Positions 26,001 through 33,972 are shown, counted from the stretch's first letter. The stretch: DNA of 38,218 nucleotides from Flavobacteriia bacterium (GCA_016178305.1 JACOTM010000061.1:1-38218); one strand, 5' to 3'. Numbers and translations are program-made. Notes: generated by a model from the letters alone, not told the origin.

Positions 26001-27799
26001 GCAACTAAAGTAACGGTATAAGCGCCTGCTGCATTAAATATTACTTTTGGATTTTGAGAGGTTGCTGAAGTCCCACCTGTATATGTAACTGTAGTTGGAC
26101 TAAAAGTCCAAGCCCATGAAGTTGGAACACCTGATGTCATGTCTGTAAAATTAACAGTAGAACCAATACATGGCGCAACATTATCTGCTGAAAAATCTGC
26201 CACAGGAGCTCCAGCAACTACAGGAAGTTGAAATGAATAAACTCTTGTAGTTGTTCCACCTGCTATCGTATATTCTCCTGTATGCCAAAATGTAATACCA
26301 TCTGGATCTAATGACAATTGAGAGTAATCTCCAAATCTATTTCCTGATGTTTCTGCTGCTGTTCCAGCTGCTGCAACTGTTTCTGCAAATGTAAAAGTTC
26401 CCAATGGATCTGTCGATAATCTTCCAGTATAACATAAACTTGGATAAACTGTTGTACTAGATTTGCAATATGCCATACCTATACTTCCGTTATTATCCAT
26501 TGCTATAGAACCAATCCATCTTGTGTGGGCATCTGGTGTATAAGTACCTTCTTGGTATAAACTCCACACACCTGTTGTTTGATTCTGTCTTAATTCAACC
26601 CATTTAATACTTCTTTGTGAAGCTGATATTTTTACACCCCAATTCAATACTACCGTATTATATCCAGTCCATTTCCTCCATTGTGCTCGAAAAGTTGGGA
26701 CCCCTCCAATACCATCTAATTTTTGAGTTGTTCCTGGTTGAGATACATCGTTCCAACTTGCATCATAAGAAGCATCAAATGCAGCAGTTGCAAGAGTATT
26801 ATTTAAAGCAATTGAAGCTGAAGGTGTTGCCCCCCAAGTTACCGACATGTTCCAAATTTTCACACCATCAATTGCACCAGTTCCCCAAGCATTATCAGAA
26901 TATGAAAAGAATGGACATGGTGTTCCAACTGTAGGTAATCCACCATCTGCATCAGCAGGAAGCGGAACGAAAAATGAACTTACAGGTCCTGTAGTAAAAG
27001 TTGCACTAACAGATCTAGCTGAAGGATTTCCCAATAACATTTGATCTCTTTCAAAACAAAATACTTTGTCTGTCGCTTGATTGGAAGTCATATAATATCC
27101 ATCAGCCCAAATTCCAAATTTTAAATAATCTGGAAATTCCGGTGATGTAAAAGTATAAGTATAGTAAGAACCTAAAGGATCTGCAGTTTGAGAAATAGCA
27201 ATATAAATTTTATTTCCTGTTTGACCAAACTGACTGATTAGCCATCTATCTGCATATTTATCATATAAAATAATTGGATCTCCATCATTTGGTGTAGCAG
27301 GACTCCATAAAGAACCAATATTTGCAGTTAACATGTTTGCACCAGTAGATTTATTAAAAACTCTAAATGGTGTTCCATTAATTGCTTGAATGTAATGATT
27401 CGGTCCAGCAGCACCTGAAGGATCAAATGGTCTAAAACCAGAACCAGATTGCCCCGGCCAGTTTTTTATTGGCGCTTTTGATGCATCTGATTTTTGTCCC
27501 ATTTCAGTTTGCATTGTCGCAGGATCATTTCCATACAAAGCAGGATTCTCTTCTGCTGTATGTTCAAATTTTTGAGGATCACGGTATTTTCTATCGAAAG
27601 ACTCGATATATTGTTCCACTTTACCTTGTTTATGAGGCACGTAAGGATGCTCCTTAGCAAGCTCTGAAAGTGGTTTTGTGATGTGAAAATCTGTACAAGT
27701 TATTACTTGCGTCTGACTTACACCCGTGGCGTTTGGTTTTTGAGAAAATGCTGAAGTAACAGCAAATGCCCCCCATAGAAATAAGAGTACCTTTTTCAT
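23012..27799 (-). CDS. Giant repetitive T9SS type A adhesin-like protein
   Basis: This 1595-residue surface protein has a signal peptide (1-19, ending AFSQ). Residues about 100-525 form an N-terminal domain probably built as a beta-propeller or similar (FDPSGAAGPNHYIQAINGTPFRVFNKSTG, DPIILYDKYADRWLISQF, HTRWIGSIAMDNNGSIGMAY, RFGDYSQLSLDPDGITFWHTGEY). No catalytic motif is recognised there. A PKD domain follows (about 530-615), then a jelly-roll, cleaved-adhesin-like domain (about 620-806: LPFVENFEGATFPPTGWTLEN...LYIDDININ). Six near-identical Ig-like repeats of about 90 residues (FTATPTNGG...YQWxVNG...TSNAxC) and two divergent ones fill 812-1500. The type A sorting domain covers the last 80 residues (TLYPNPSNGKF...YFLNIFDGRNKKMEKVIVY). 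Export by T9SS and cell-surface anchoring are expected. It ends in a strong terminator. Adhesion is inferred from the architecture. Confidence 0.92.
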   Translation of the reverse strand: MKKVLLFLWGAFAVTSAFSQKPNATGVSQTQVITCTDFHITKPLSELAKEHPYVPHKQGKVEQYIESFDRKYRDPQKFEHTAEENPALYGNDPATMQTEMGQKSDASKAPIKNWPGQSGSGFRPFDPSGAAGPNHYIQAINGTPFRVFNKSTGANMLTANIGSLWSPATPNDGDPIILYDKYADRWLISQFGQTGNKIYIAISQTADPLGSYYTYTFTSPEFPDYLKFGIWADGYYMTSNQATDKVFCFERDQMLLGNPSARSVSATFTTGPVSSFFVPLPADADGGLPTVGTPCPFFSYSDNAWGTGAIDGVKIWNMSVTWGATPSASIALNNTLATAAFDASYDASWNDVSQPGTTQKLDGIGGVPTFRAQWRKWTGYNTVVLNWGVKISASQRSIKWVELRQNQTTGVWSLYQEGTYTPDAHTRWIGSIAMDNNGSIGMAYCKSSTTVYPSLCYTGRLSTDPLGTFTFAETVAAAGTAAETSGNRFGDYSQLSLDPDGITFWHTGEYTIAGGTTTRVYSFQLPVVAGAPVADFSADNVAPCIGSTVNFTDMTSGVPTSWAWTFSPTTVTYTGGTSATSQNPKVIFNAAGAYTVTLVATNASGSNTMTKTAYINPLSAGSLPFVENFEGATFPPTGWTLENADAPSIAWGTAGAKGLERRTATGNTGSATGCAGIELFNYSDSAQVDNLISLPVSLVSASAPKLTFKRAYKYYNSSTAPTKYHDELKVYISTDCGATWGSAVYFKKGAQLATSGTLNTTFSPATAADWDIDTINLTSYIGQSIKVKFEVGNRYGNNLYIDDININSTAAVVASVAITSNDADNTFCAGASVTFTATPTNGGSAPTYQWQVNGTNVGTNSATYTTTTLTNGQSVTCIMTSNLSGVTGSPATSNAIVNTVNAIPSTPVVTTNSPVCAGSSINLTTATVTGATYAWSGPNSFANTTQNPTITGATTAMAGIYSLIVTKNGCSSAAGTATVVVNTTVTPTVSIAITAGGNPTCASQSVTFTATPTNGGTTPSYQWKVNGVNAGTNSATFTPVSIANNDVITCVMTSNSACASPTTATSSSITMTVTTTVTPSVVIAASSNPACSGSSVTFTATPTNGGTTPTYQWKVNGTVVGTGTTYTSSALTNGAVVTCVMTSSSSCASPTTATSSGVTMTINNTVTPSASIAITSGTNPTCSGTPVTFTVTPTNGGSTPTYQWQVNGTASGTGTTFTSSSLVNGSSVTCILTSNATCATTTTATSSAITMNVTSSVTPSVVIAASSNPACIGTSVTFTATPTNGGTPSYVWQINGATVGTGVTYTSTSLANNDVVTCIMTSTASCVTSSTATSNSVTMTMNSNVTPSVSFAITSGSNPLCQGSNVVFTATPTNGGSSPAYQWQVNNVNVGTNNVSFSSSTLANNDIVSCVLTSNAACASPSTVTSSTMTMTVNPIPSTPTISQSGLTLTSSATTGNQWYLNGIAIVGAVSQSYTATQNGNYTVVVTGNGCSSMTSSIQTVSTVSLDEVTNTGTHFTLYPNPSNGKFTLVFTSTEMSKFRLVLHNAIGQVVYEEEIKDFNGIYTKYFDVTEYGKGEYFLNIFDGRNKKMEKVIVY
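23470..25370 (-). repeat. Tandem Ig-like coding repeats, about 270 bp period
   Basis: The plus-strand phrase ccatttgttggtgtagc, or a close variant, encodes the PTNGG core. It recurs near 23676, 23946, 24213, 24486, 24756 and 25274. Spacing is about 270 bp, except for the last interval, where one divergent Ig-like unit is interposed. Near-identity at DNA level suggests recent duplication or ongoing homogenisation. Confidence 0.88.
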
Positions 27800-28226
27800 A
27801 GTATATTTTTATAATTTTAGCAATACAATTTTAATTGTTATTTATTTAACAAACAAATTTTAAACGCCTTTTTTATTAACAATGATTAAAAAAAGTTCAA
27901 AATATTCGATTAAAACCCTATATTAATCGACAAAATCAGACAAATAATCAATACTATTTTTTTTAAGCGGATAATTTTCAAAAATTGAAGAAATAAACAA
28001 TTATATTATTTTCAATAAAGGCATTCAATTTTTATTTATACAAATTGACAAACTATATGTTTACACTCAGAGTTAAAACCTGAGTGTAAATTTTAATCGA
28101 ACGAAGGTCTTCAAGAATAATTCTATTTTTTAATCAATTTTTAGATAGAAAATGTAAGTATTTTTTCTTAAAAGTCATGCGTTTCAAATCAAGAAAATTT
28201 AACAAAAAAAATAACAATCTAAAATT
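27800..28226. other. 427-bp intergenic region between argS and the giant adhesin gene
   Basis: No gene is found; the only frames are 14-codon runs such as the one after argS. It holds a perfect 11-bp inverted repeat at 28060-28090 and, at 27852-27866, a stretch resembling part of the motif at 31321-31371. The adhesin gene's promoter must lie here, but I find no clean TAnnTTTG box. Confidence 0.6.
28060..28090. repeat. Perfect 11-bp inverted repeat (hairpin)
   Basis: TTTACACTCAG and CTGAGTGTAAA flank a nine-base loop. Neither strand has a good T-run after it (plus strand has only TTTT), so it is a weak terminator candidate for argS, 137 bases past its stop. It may instead be an operator or an intergenic repeat, as related sequence occurs at 31321-31371. 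Confidence 0.7.
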
Positions 28227-30140
28227 TTACATTCTTTCAGGTACATTAACTCCTAACAAATTCATCGAAGTTGCAATTACTTTGGAAACATTTTGACTTA
28301 ATGTTAATCGCATGTTTTTCACATCTTCATTTTCTTCTATTAAGATTGGTATCGCTTGGTAAAATTGATTAAATAATTTTACTAATTCAAAAATATAATT
28401 GGCAATAACAGCAGGTGAATAATCTCTTCCTGCTTCTTTTATTACTTGCGGAAAATCCAATAATATTTTTACAATTTCAATCTCCTCAGGTTTTAAAGTA
28501 ACCGAATTATATGACTTCAATCCACCAGATCGATTTATTAGTGAATTTATTCGAGCAAAAGCATATTGAATAAAGGGTCCTGTATTTCCATTCAATTCTA
28601 TGGATTCTTCAGGATTAAACATCATTCGTTTTCGTGGATCTACTTTTAATAAATAATATTTCAAGCCCCCCATTCCAATAGTTCGACATAAAGATTGAAT
28701 TTCTTCTGAATTCATTCCCTCTAAATGTCCTCTTTCTTTTGTTAATTCAGAAGCTTGAATCACAATATCCTGCATCAAATCATCCGCATCAACTACTGTT
28801 CCTTCTCTAGATTTCATTTTTCCAGACGGTAAATCAACCATTCCATACGACAAGTGATAACAATTATTAGCCCATGAATATCCTAATTTTTGAAGAATTA
28901 AAAACAACACCTTAAAATGATAATCTTGTTCATTGCCGACGGTGTAAATAATCCCACTTAAATCTGAAAAATCTTTATATCTATCAACAGCAGTACCAAT
29001 ATCTTGAGTCATATAAACAGTGGTACCATCTGAACGCAGTAATAATTTTTCATCCAGACCTTCTGAAGTCAAATCAATCCATACAGAACCATCTTCTTTT
29101 TTATAAAATACTCCTTTCTGTAATCCTTCAATAACAATATCTTTACCTAATGTGAAAGTATCCGATTCATAATATAATTTATCAAAATCAACTCCCATAT
29201 TTTTATAAGTCACCGCAAAACCATCATAAACCCAATTGTTCATTGTAGTCCACAACAAATATACCTGAGGATCTCTCGCCTCCCATTTCACAAGCATTTC
29301 TTTCGCTTCTTTTAATAAAGAGGTCTCATTTTTAGCTAATTCTTTGATTTTATCATCAATTCCTTTTAATGCTTTTTCATCTTTACCGCTTTTTAAAGCT
29401 GTTAATTTTTCAAATTCAGAAATGCTTGTTGAAGCATAATTGGAAGTCTCTCCTTTTTCCCAATCTGCTATAATTAATTGTGCTTCTTGATTAATTTTTT
29501 TGTCAAATTCAACATAGTATTTACCAACCAATTTATCTCCTTTTAAGCCTGTATTTGCTGGTGTTTCTCTTTCTCCCTTTGCATTAATTGGAGAGAACTT
29601 TTCCCAAGCAAGCATACTTTTACATATATGTATTCCCCGATCATTAATTATTTGAGTTTTAACGACTTTATGTCCATTTGCTTTCAATATTTCCGCTACC
29701 GAAAAACCTAAAAAATTATTTCTTAAGTGACCTAAATGCAAAGGTTTATTCGTATTTGGAGAAGAATATTCAACCATTATAGTTGATTTTGAATTTGGCT
29801 TTTCCAATCCATATGCAGCATCTTGATTAATTCTATTTAATTGAGTCAACCAATAATCTGAGGAAATAACGAAGTTTAAAAAACCACTAACGATATTAAA
29901 AGAGTGAATAGCTGGAAGTTTTTCTTTCAAAAAAGAACCTATTTTTTCTCCTGCTTCTATTGGGGAACATTTTAAAGTTTTTACAAAGGGAAAAATAACA
30001 AGCGTAACATCTCCTTCTACCTCTTTCCTTGTTTTTTGAAATTGAATTAAATTGACTTCAATCTGGATTCCAAATAACAACATTGAATTTTCAAATAAAA
30101 TCTCTCTGATTTGATCATTGATAGAAACTGATGTACTCAT
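28227..30140 (-). CDS. argS: Arginyl-tRNA synthetase
   Basis: This class I synthetase charges tRNA-Arg with arginine, using ATP, in the cytoplasm. At 637 residues it is somewhat longer than the common 550-600. The N-terminal tRNA-recognition domain (about 1-110) is followed by EYSSPNTNKPLHLGHLRNN, where HLGH (135-138) is the HIGH signature. Later GKMKSREGTVVDADDL replaces the KMSKS loop, as is common in ArgRS. A DALR-type anticodon-binding domain ends the protein (about 520-637: NGPFIQYAFARINSLINR...LNLLGVNVPERM). The extra length comes from a charged, probably helical insert around 200-270. Its gene starts 17 bases after the arginase stop on the same strand, so the two are almost certainly co-transcribed. 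Confidence 0.97.
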   Translation of the reverse strand: MSTSVSINDQIREILFENSMLLFGIQIEVNLIQFQKTRKEVEGDVTLVIFPFVKTLKCSPIEAGEKIGSFLKEKLPAIHSFNIVSGFLNFVISSDYWLTQLNRINQDAAYGLEKPNSKSTIMVEYSSPNTNKPLHLGHLRNNFLGFSVAEILKANGHKVVKTQIINDRGIHICKSMLAWEKFSPINAKGERETPANTGLKGDKLVGKYYVEFDKKINQEAQLIIADWEKGETSNYASTSISEFEKLTALKSGKDEKALKGIDDKIKELAKNETSLLKEAKEMLVKWEARDPQVYLLWTTMNNWVYDGFAVTYKNMGVDFDKLYYESDTFTLGKDIVIEGLQKGVFYKKEDGSVWIDLTSEGLDEKLLLRSDGTTVYMTQDIGTAVDRYKDFSDLSGIIYTVGNEQDYHFKVLFLILQKLGYSWANNCYHLSYGMVDLPSGKMKSREGTVVDADDLMQDIVIQASELTKERGHLEGMNSEEIQSLCRTIGMGGLKYYLLKVDPRKRMMFNPEESIELNGNTGPFIQYAFARINSLINRSGGLKSYNSVTLKPEEIEIVKILLDFPQVIKEAGRDYSPAVIANYIFELVKLFNQFYQAIPILIEENEDVKNMRLTLSQNVSKVIATSMNLLGVNVPERM

Positions 30141-30157
30141 TTGTTTTTATATTTTTT

Positions 30158-31114
30158 TTATCTTTTAGCAATACTATCTAAAACAGATTCAACCAAATCT
30201 GAAGTAACTTCTGCCATTTTATTTGTTTTTTCATCCAAGCAAGGATTTACTTCTACAAATTCGATGCAAACTGTTTTATCATTTTTTGCTAACAAAGTTA
30301 ATATTTCTTTCGCTTCTTCTGGCATTAATCCATTTTTAACTGGAGTACCTGTACCGTGTGAGGTGTAAATTGGGTCCATTGAATCCACATCAAAAGAAAC
30401 ATATATCAAATCACATACTGCTAATTTCTGTTCAATTTCAGAAAGAATCGACTTTACTCCTTTTGCACGAAGCTCATCAACCTTATAATTCTTAATGTTT
30501 AATTCCTTCATGATAGCATCTTCTTGATCCTCAGTATCTCGAACAGCTATATAAATTAAATTTTCTGCATTTGCTTTTGGAGTAATCCCTCCGACATGTT
30601 TCAATTGTTCCCAAAGAATTTTAGTATCCTCGCTAACATTGTTGATTTTACATGCTAAATTATCTTCATTCAACACGGTAGCCAATGGCATTCCATGCAT
30701 GTTTCCCGAAGGAGTTGTATATGGTGTGTGGATATCGGCATGTGCGTCTATCCAAATAATTCCAAGTTTTTTAGTCGGGTATGCTGATTTTATCCCCGCT
30801 ATTGTTCCACCTGCAGAGCCATGATCAGCAGCAATAATTAATGGAAATTTTTGATTTAAAAGTATTTTTGAAACCGAATCGTTTAATGAATTATATATTG
30901 CTAATAATCCGTCAATTCGTTTAGCATAAGGGTGATTTGTGGTATGATCAAGTAAATGGTTTACATGTTTAATTTCTTCTATCGGGTAATCTCCAAAATA
31001 GGATTTCCCCTTCATCCTGGCGGCCGTCATTACTGCTTCAGGTCCCAATGAAGCCCCACGGGTTCCCGCAGTAATTTCAGACCTGTTTATTAAAATCACA
31101 GTTTCCTTATTCAT
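30158..31114 (-). CDS. rocF: Arginase (ureohydrolase family)
   Basis: Arginase hydrolyses L-arginine to ornithine and urea at a binuclear Mn centre in the cytoplasm. This 318-residue protein has the metal-site motifs in order: AADHGSAGG with His98 (usually GGDHS or AGDHS), WIDAHADIHTP with Asp123/His125/Asp127, and SFDVDSMDP with Asp242/Asp244. SGNMHGMPLA (137-146) carries the substrate-site His, and GTGTPVKNGL and FVEVNP are also present. The start GTRGASLGPEAV fits the arginase substrate-entry strand. Related agmatinases are possible, but the SGNMHGMPLA context favours arginase. It is the first gene of a unit with argS, and a TACATTTG box lies upstream. Confidence 0.92.
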   Translation of the reverse strand: MNKETVILINRSEITAGTRGASLGPEAVMTAARMKGKSYFGDYPIEEIKHVNHLLDHTTNHPYAKRIDGLLAIYNSLNDSVSKILLNQKFPLIIAADHGSAGGTIAGIKSAYPTKKLGIIWIDAHADIHTPYTTPSGNMHGMPLATVLNEDNLACKINNVSEDTKILWEQLKHVGGITPKANAENLIYIAVRDTEDQEDAIMKELNIKNYKVDELRAKGVKSILSEIEQKLAVCDLIYVSFDVDSMDPIYTSHGTGTPVKNGLMPEEAKEILTLLAKNDKTVCIEFVEVNPCLDEKTNKMAEVTSDLVESVLDSIAKR

Positions 31115-31179
31115 AAATTTTTATTTAGTCGTTTAAAATCTATCAAATTAATTCTATTCAATATAGAACCTTACAACCG

Positions 31180-31187
31180 CAAATGTA
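31180..31187 (-). promoter_or_regulatory. -7 box (TACATTTG) of the arginase-argS unit
   Basis: On the minus strand TACATTTG fits TAnnTTTG, and initiation near 31173 would give a leader of about 60 bases to the ATG at 31114. No TTG is seen 17-23 bases upstream, so the -33 element is poor. Confidence 0.5.
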
Positions 31188-31391
31188 ATAGAATAAATTA
31201 AGTTAGTTATTCTACCGTTGAAAATTCTGTTGATAAGCTTATTTTATATCAAATCATATTACCTAATAAAAGTCTAAATTTACATAATAGTAACCAATAG
31301 AACATTGAATGGTTATAAGTAACCTGAGTGCGTTTAAAATCTGAATGTAAAATTTTAATCAAACTTAGCAATTTGCAAATAATAAAAACAC

Positions 31392-32057
31392 ATGAAAAAC
31401 ATTACCTTATTCTTATTCATATTAATGACTGCATCCGTGTTCTCACAAAATGAATACAAACCATTCCAAGGAAAACTTGTTTATACAATTGATATTGTTG
31501 ATACAGCATTTCAAAAAATGTTCCCAACAAAATTGATGACTATTTATACCAATGACACAATCGTTCGAATTGAAAACGAATCGGATCAATTGGGAAAACA
31601 AGTCGTTATTAAGCATACTGTTTTAAACAAATCAATATTAATGCTTCAGGCGAAAAACAATTATTATGCAATTCAAACAGATTTAAACAAAGTAAAAGTT
31701 GATTCTATAGATAGCAATCGAACCAACAGAAATAATGAATTGTCATATCATAAAAAATGGGGAAAAAAACACATTGCCAATATGAAAGCAAATAGAATGA
31801 AAGTTACAAATAACAAAACGAAACAAACAATTGAAGTTCTATATTTAAAAAATTATTCTCCTAAATATATTGATGCCTATAATGACTTACCTGGATTAGC
31901 TGTCAAATATTACATTACGACTCCTGACGGAACTTATGTTTACACCTTAATATCCATGGAATATTCTGTACTAAATAATGATTTATTCGGAGTCCCTTCA
32001 AATTATAAAAGAGTTAGTTTTTCTCAATTTTTAGATGAAATAATAGGCACAAATTAG
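31392..32057 (+). CDS. Unknown exported protein, DUF4412/GLPGLI-like
   Basis: The protein has 221 residues with a signal peptide (1-19, ending SVFSQ). The mature part begins with FQGKLVYTIDIVDTAF and has MTIYTNDTIVRIENES, then YLKNYSPKYIDAYNDLPGLAVKYYITTPDGTYVYTL. The strand pattern, and the sequence Y-x-D-L-P-G-L-x-V-x-Y before a strand ending the domain, resemble the periplasmic GLPGLI/DUF4412-type lipocalin-like proteins of Bacteroidota, whose function is unknown. The assignment is by pattern only. A Lys/Asn-rich segment sits around 105-140. It is divergent from arginase and 98 bases ahead of the DUF3822 gene, which has its own promoter box. Confidence 0.75.
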   Translation: MKNITLFLFILMTASVFSQNEYKPFQGKLVYTIDIVDTAFQKMFPTKLMTIYTNDTIVRIENESDQLGKQVVIKHTVLNKSILMLQAKNNYYAIQTDLNKVKVDSIDSNRTNRNNELSYHKKWGKKHIANMKANRMKVTNNKTKQTIEVLYLKNYSPKYIDAYNDLPGLAVKYYITTPDGTYVYTLISMEYSVLNNDLFGVPSNYKRVSFSQFLDEIIGTN

Positions 32058-32129
32058 TTAAATACATATCGTTAACAAGTTCAATTTTATTAAATCCAGG
32101 CAGTAAGTCAAAAACTTCTATTAAAACAT

Positions 32130-32137
32130 TAGCTTTG
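32130..32137 (+). promoter_or_regulatory. -7 box (TAGCTTTG) of the DUF3822-rsmD-coaD operon
   Basis: TAGCTTTG fits TAnnTTTG. Initiation near 32144 gives a leader of about 12 bases before the ATG at 32156. No clear TTG is found at the -33 position. Confidence 0.5.
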
Positions 32138-32155
32138 TACAAGAATCAAAATTAA

Positions 32156-32917
32156 ATGAAAAAACATTTAGCAATACAAATATCTGAAAACGCTGTTTAC
32201 TTTAATAGTATTCATGATGAATTAGTTACTGAAGTTGATTGTTTCTTTTTCAAAGATAAAATTGATTATAGATATAAAGAACAACTCGAGCAATTTTTTC
32301 TAGAAAAAAAATACAAAGAACGAGAATATGACGAATATTCACTTTCATGGCATTCAGCACTAACGACTTTAGTTCCAAACAATGTTTTTAGCGAAACAAA
32401 TCCTGAATCTATATTTCGTTTATGTTTTAGTGCGGATATTCCATCAAATCATATTGATTACAATCGAATTCCGGAATTGTCGATTGTCAATGTTTTCATG
32501 ATTCCATTATGGGTCAAATCATTTTTTGTCATAAAATTCCCTCGAATTATCATACAACATGAAGGAAGTTATTTAATCCGATCCATTTTTAGAGGAAATA
32601 CTTTTAATTTACAAACAGTAATAACAATTCATCAAGATACTTTTAATTTAATAATTACTCAAAAAAACGAAATTATCTATTATTCAAATTTCAACTATAT
32701 CAATTGTGATGATATCATTTATCATCTAGTTTTCTCACTTCAACAACATCAGTTAATGAATGAAAAAAATCAATTGTTAATTTGTCATGGAATTGGAGCT
32801 TCTGAATCAATTGTTGAGGAAACAATTACGAATCTAAAAAAATTAAAAGAATTTGACCGTTCTAAAATTGAGAACAACAATCAATTACTCATTAAATCTC
32901 ATATCCAGTGCGTATAA
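32156..32917 (+). CDS. DUF3822 protein
   Basis: This 253-residue cytoplasmic protein belongs to DUF3822, found in Bacteroidota next to rsmD and coaD as it is here. The family is predicted to have an actin-like/ASKHA fold, and its role is not known. Visible pieces are the first strand-turn (AIQISENAVYF), IIIQHEGSYLIRSI (about 135-148) and the later TIHQDTFNLIITQKNEIIYYSNFNY, the usual two halves of such a fold. I cannot see a clear phosphate loop. Its last ten bases overlap the start of rsmD (GTG at 32908, TAA at 32915), so translation of the two is probably coupled. Confidence 0.85.
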   Translation: MKKHLAIQISENAVYFNSIHDELVTEVDCFFFKDKIDYRYKEQLEQFFLEKKYKEREYDEYSLSWHSALTTLVPNNVFSETNPESIFRLCFSADIPSNHIDYNRIPELSIVNVFMIPLWVKSFFVIKFPRIIIQHEGSYLIRSIFRGNTFNLQTVITIHQDTFNLIITQKNEIIYYSNFNYINCDDIIYHLVFSLQQHQLMNEKNQLLICHGIGASESIVEETITNLKKLKEFDRSKIENNNQLLIKSHIQCV

Positions 32918-33477
32918 TTAGAGGTAAATTAAAATCAAGAAGATTTTCTGTCCCTAAGAATTTCCCTTCTAGACCAACAACAGATTATGCCAAAGAAGGG
33001 TTATTTAATTTAATTGAAAATCGATATTCATTAGTCGAATTTGATATTTTAGACTTATGTGCAGGAACAGGTAATATAACTTTTGAATTTTTATCAAGAG
33101 AAGCGGGAAAGTTAACTGCGGTAGATAAAGATTACTTTTGCACCAAATTTATTCGATCAAACGCTAAAGAATTAGATGTTGAAGAAAATTTATTAGTTAT
33201 CAAACAAGATATTATCCAATACCTACTTAAAACAACAAACCAATACGATATTATTTTTGCTGATCCACCTTATAAACTTACATTTCATCATGAAATTGTT
33301 GAAATTGTTTTTAAACGTAATCTTTTAAAAGATAATGGAGTATTGATTATTGAACATGGAAGAGAAACAAAGTTGGAGAATTATCCTAATTTTGAAAACA
33401 AAAGAAGTTACGGAAATGTACATTTTAGCTTTTTTAGTAATGAGCAATTAGATAATAAAACTGATGAAATTATATGA
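32908..33477 (+). CDS. rsmD: 16S rRNA (guanine966-N2)-methyltransferase RsmD
   Basis: RsmD methylates G966 of 16S rRNA using S-adenosylmethionine. The gene encodes 189 residues, as expected. It opens RIIRGKLKSRRFSVP, typical of RsmD and fixing the start at a GTG codon. The SAM-binding motif is LDLCAGTGNITFEF (about 49-62), AVDKD is motif II, and DIIFADPPY (about 112-120) is the N2-guanine catalytic motif. The SRPTTDYAKEGLFN block recognises substrate. It overlaps the DUF3822 gene by ten bases and coaD by four (ATGA), so the three genes form one tightly coupled operon. Confidence 0.95.
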   Translation: MRIIRGKLKSRRFSVPKNFPSRPTTDYAKEGLFNLIENRYSLVEFDILDLCAGTGNITFEFLSREAGKLTAVDKDYFCTKFIRSNAKELDVEENLLVIKQDIIQYLLKTTNQYDIIFADPPYKLTFHHEIVEIVFKRNLLKDNGVLIIEHGRETKLENYPNFENKRSYGNVHFSFFSNEQLDNKTDEII

Positions 33478-33932
33478 AAAAAATCGGTCTTTTCCCTGGT
33501 TCTTTTGACCCTTTTACAAAAGGACATGAAGCAATGGTCAAAAAAGCCATTACTTTATTTGATGAAATAATAATCGGAATTGGTGTCAATCAACAAAAGT
33601 CCTATATGTTTGATTTAGAAAAACGAATTAAACATATTCAATCTCTTTTTCTTGATTTTCCTCAAATTAAAGTTAAAACATATCAAAAATTAACTGTTGA
33701 TTTTTGTAAAGATTGTGGTGCAAATTTTATCATTCGGGGATTGAGAGACTCAAAAGATTTTCAGTTTGAAAAATCAATTGCTCACATGAATATTGAAATT
33801 TCAGGAATTGAAACAGTATTCTTCTTAACTGAACAGAAATACAGCGCTATAAATTCTACTATCATTCGTGAAATTTATAAAAATAATGGTCCAATTGATG
33901 CATTTGTAACAAATCCCCACCTTCTCGTTTAA
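33474..33932 (+). CDS. coaD: Phosphopantetheine adenylyltransferase CoaD
   Basis: CoaD makes dephospho-CoA from 4'-phosphopantetheine and ATP, the fourth step of CoA synthesis. It is a standard-length protein of 152 residues. The nucleotidyltransferase motif GSFDPFTKGHEAM (9-21, with the T/HxGH signature TKGH), IIRGLRDSKDFQFE (about 86-99) and the late INSTIIREI (equivalent to the ISSSLVREI block) are all present. Its ATG overlaps the rsmD TGA as ATGA, so translation is probably coupled. It is cytoplasmic and essential in most bacteria. Confidence 0.97.
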   Translation: MKKIGLFPGSFDPFTKGHEAMVKKAITLFDEIIIGIGVNQQKSYMFDLEKRIKHIQSLFLDFPQIKVKTYQKLTVDFCKDCGANFIIRGLRDSKDFQFEKSIAHMNIEISGIETVFFLTEQKYSAINSTIIREIYKNNGPIDAFVTNPHLLV

Positions 33933-33972
33933 ATAAATGGTATAATAAATGTTAGTATTTTAAAAAAAAAAT

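Noticed and set aside
26617-26934. 105-codon plus-strand ORF opposite the giant adhesin gene
   Set aside because: It is antisense to clearly coding, domain-bearing sequence, has no start context or recognisable protein pattern, and is expected from biased codon use in the real gene. The same reasoning disposes of the other antisense or out-of-frame ORFs, such as those at 24264-24530 and 5438-5650.
28060-28090. The 11-bp inverted repeat as a firm argS terminator
   Set aside because: The hairpin is 137 bases past the stop and no T-run follows on the argS strand; kept only as an inverted repeat.
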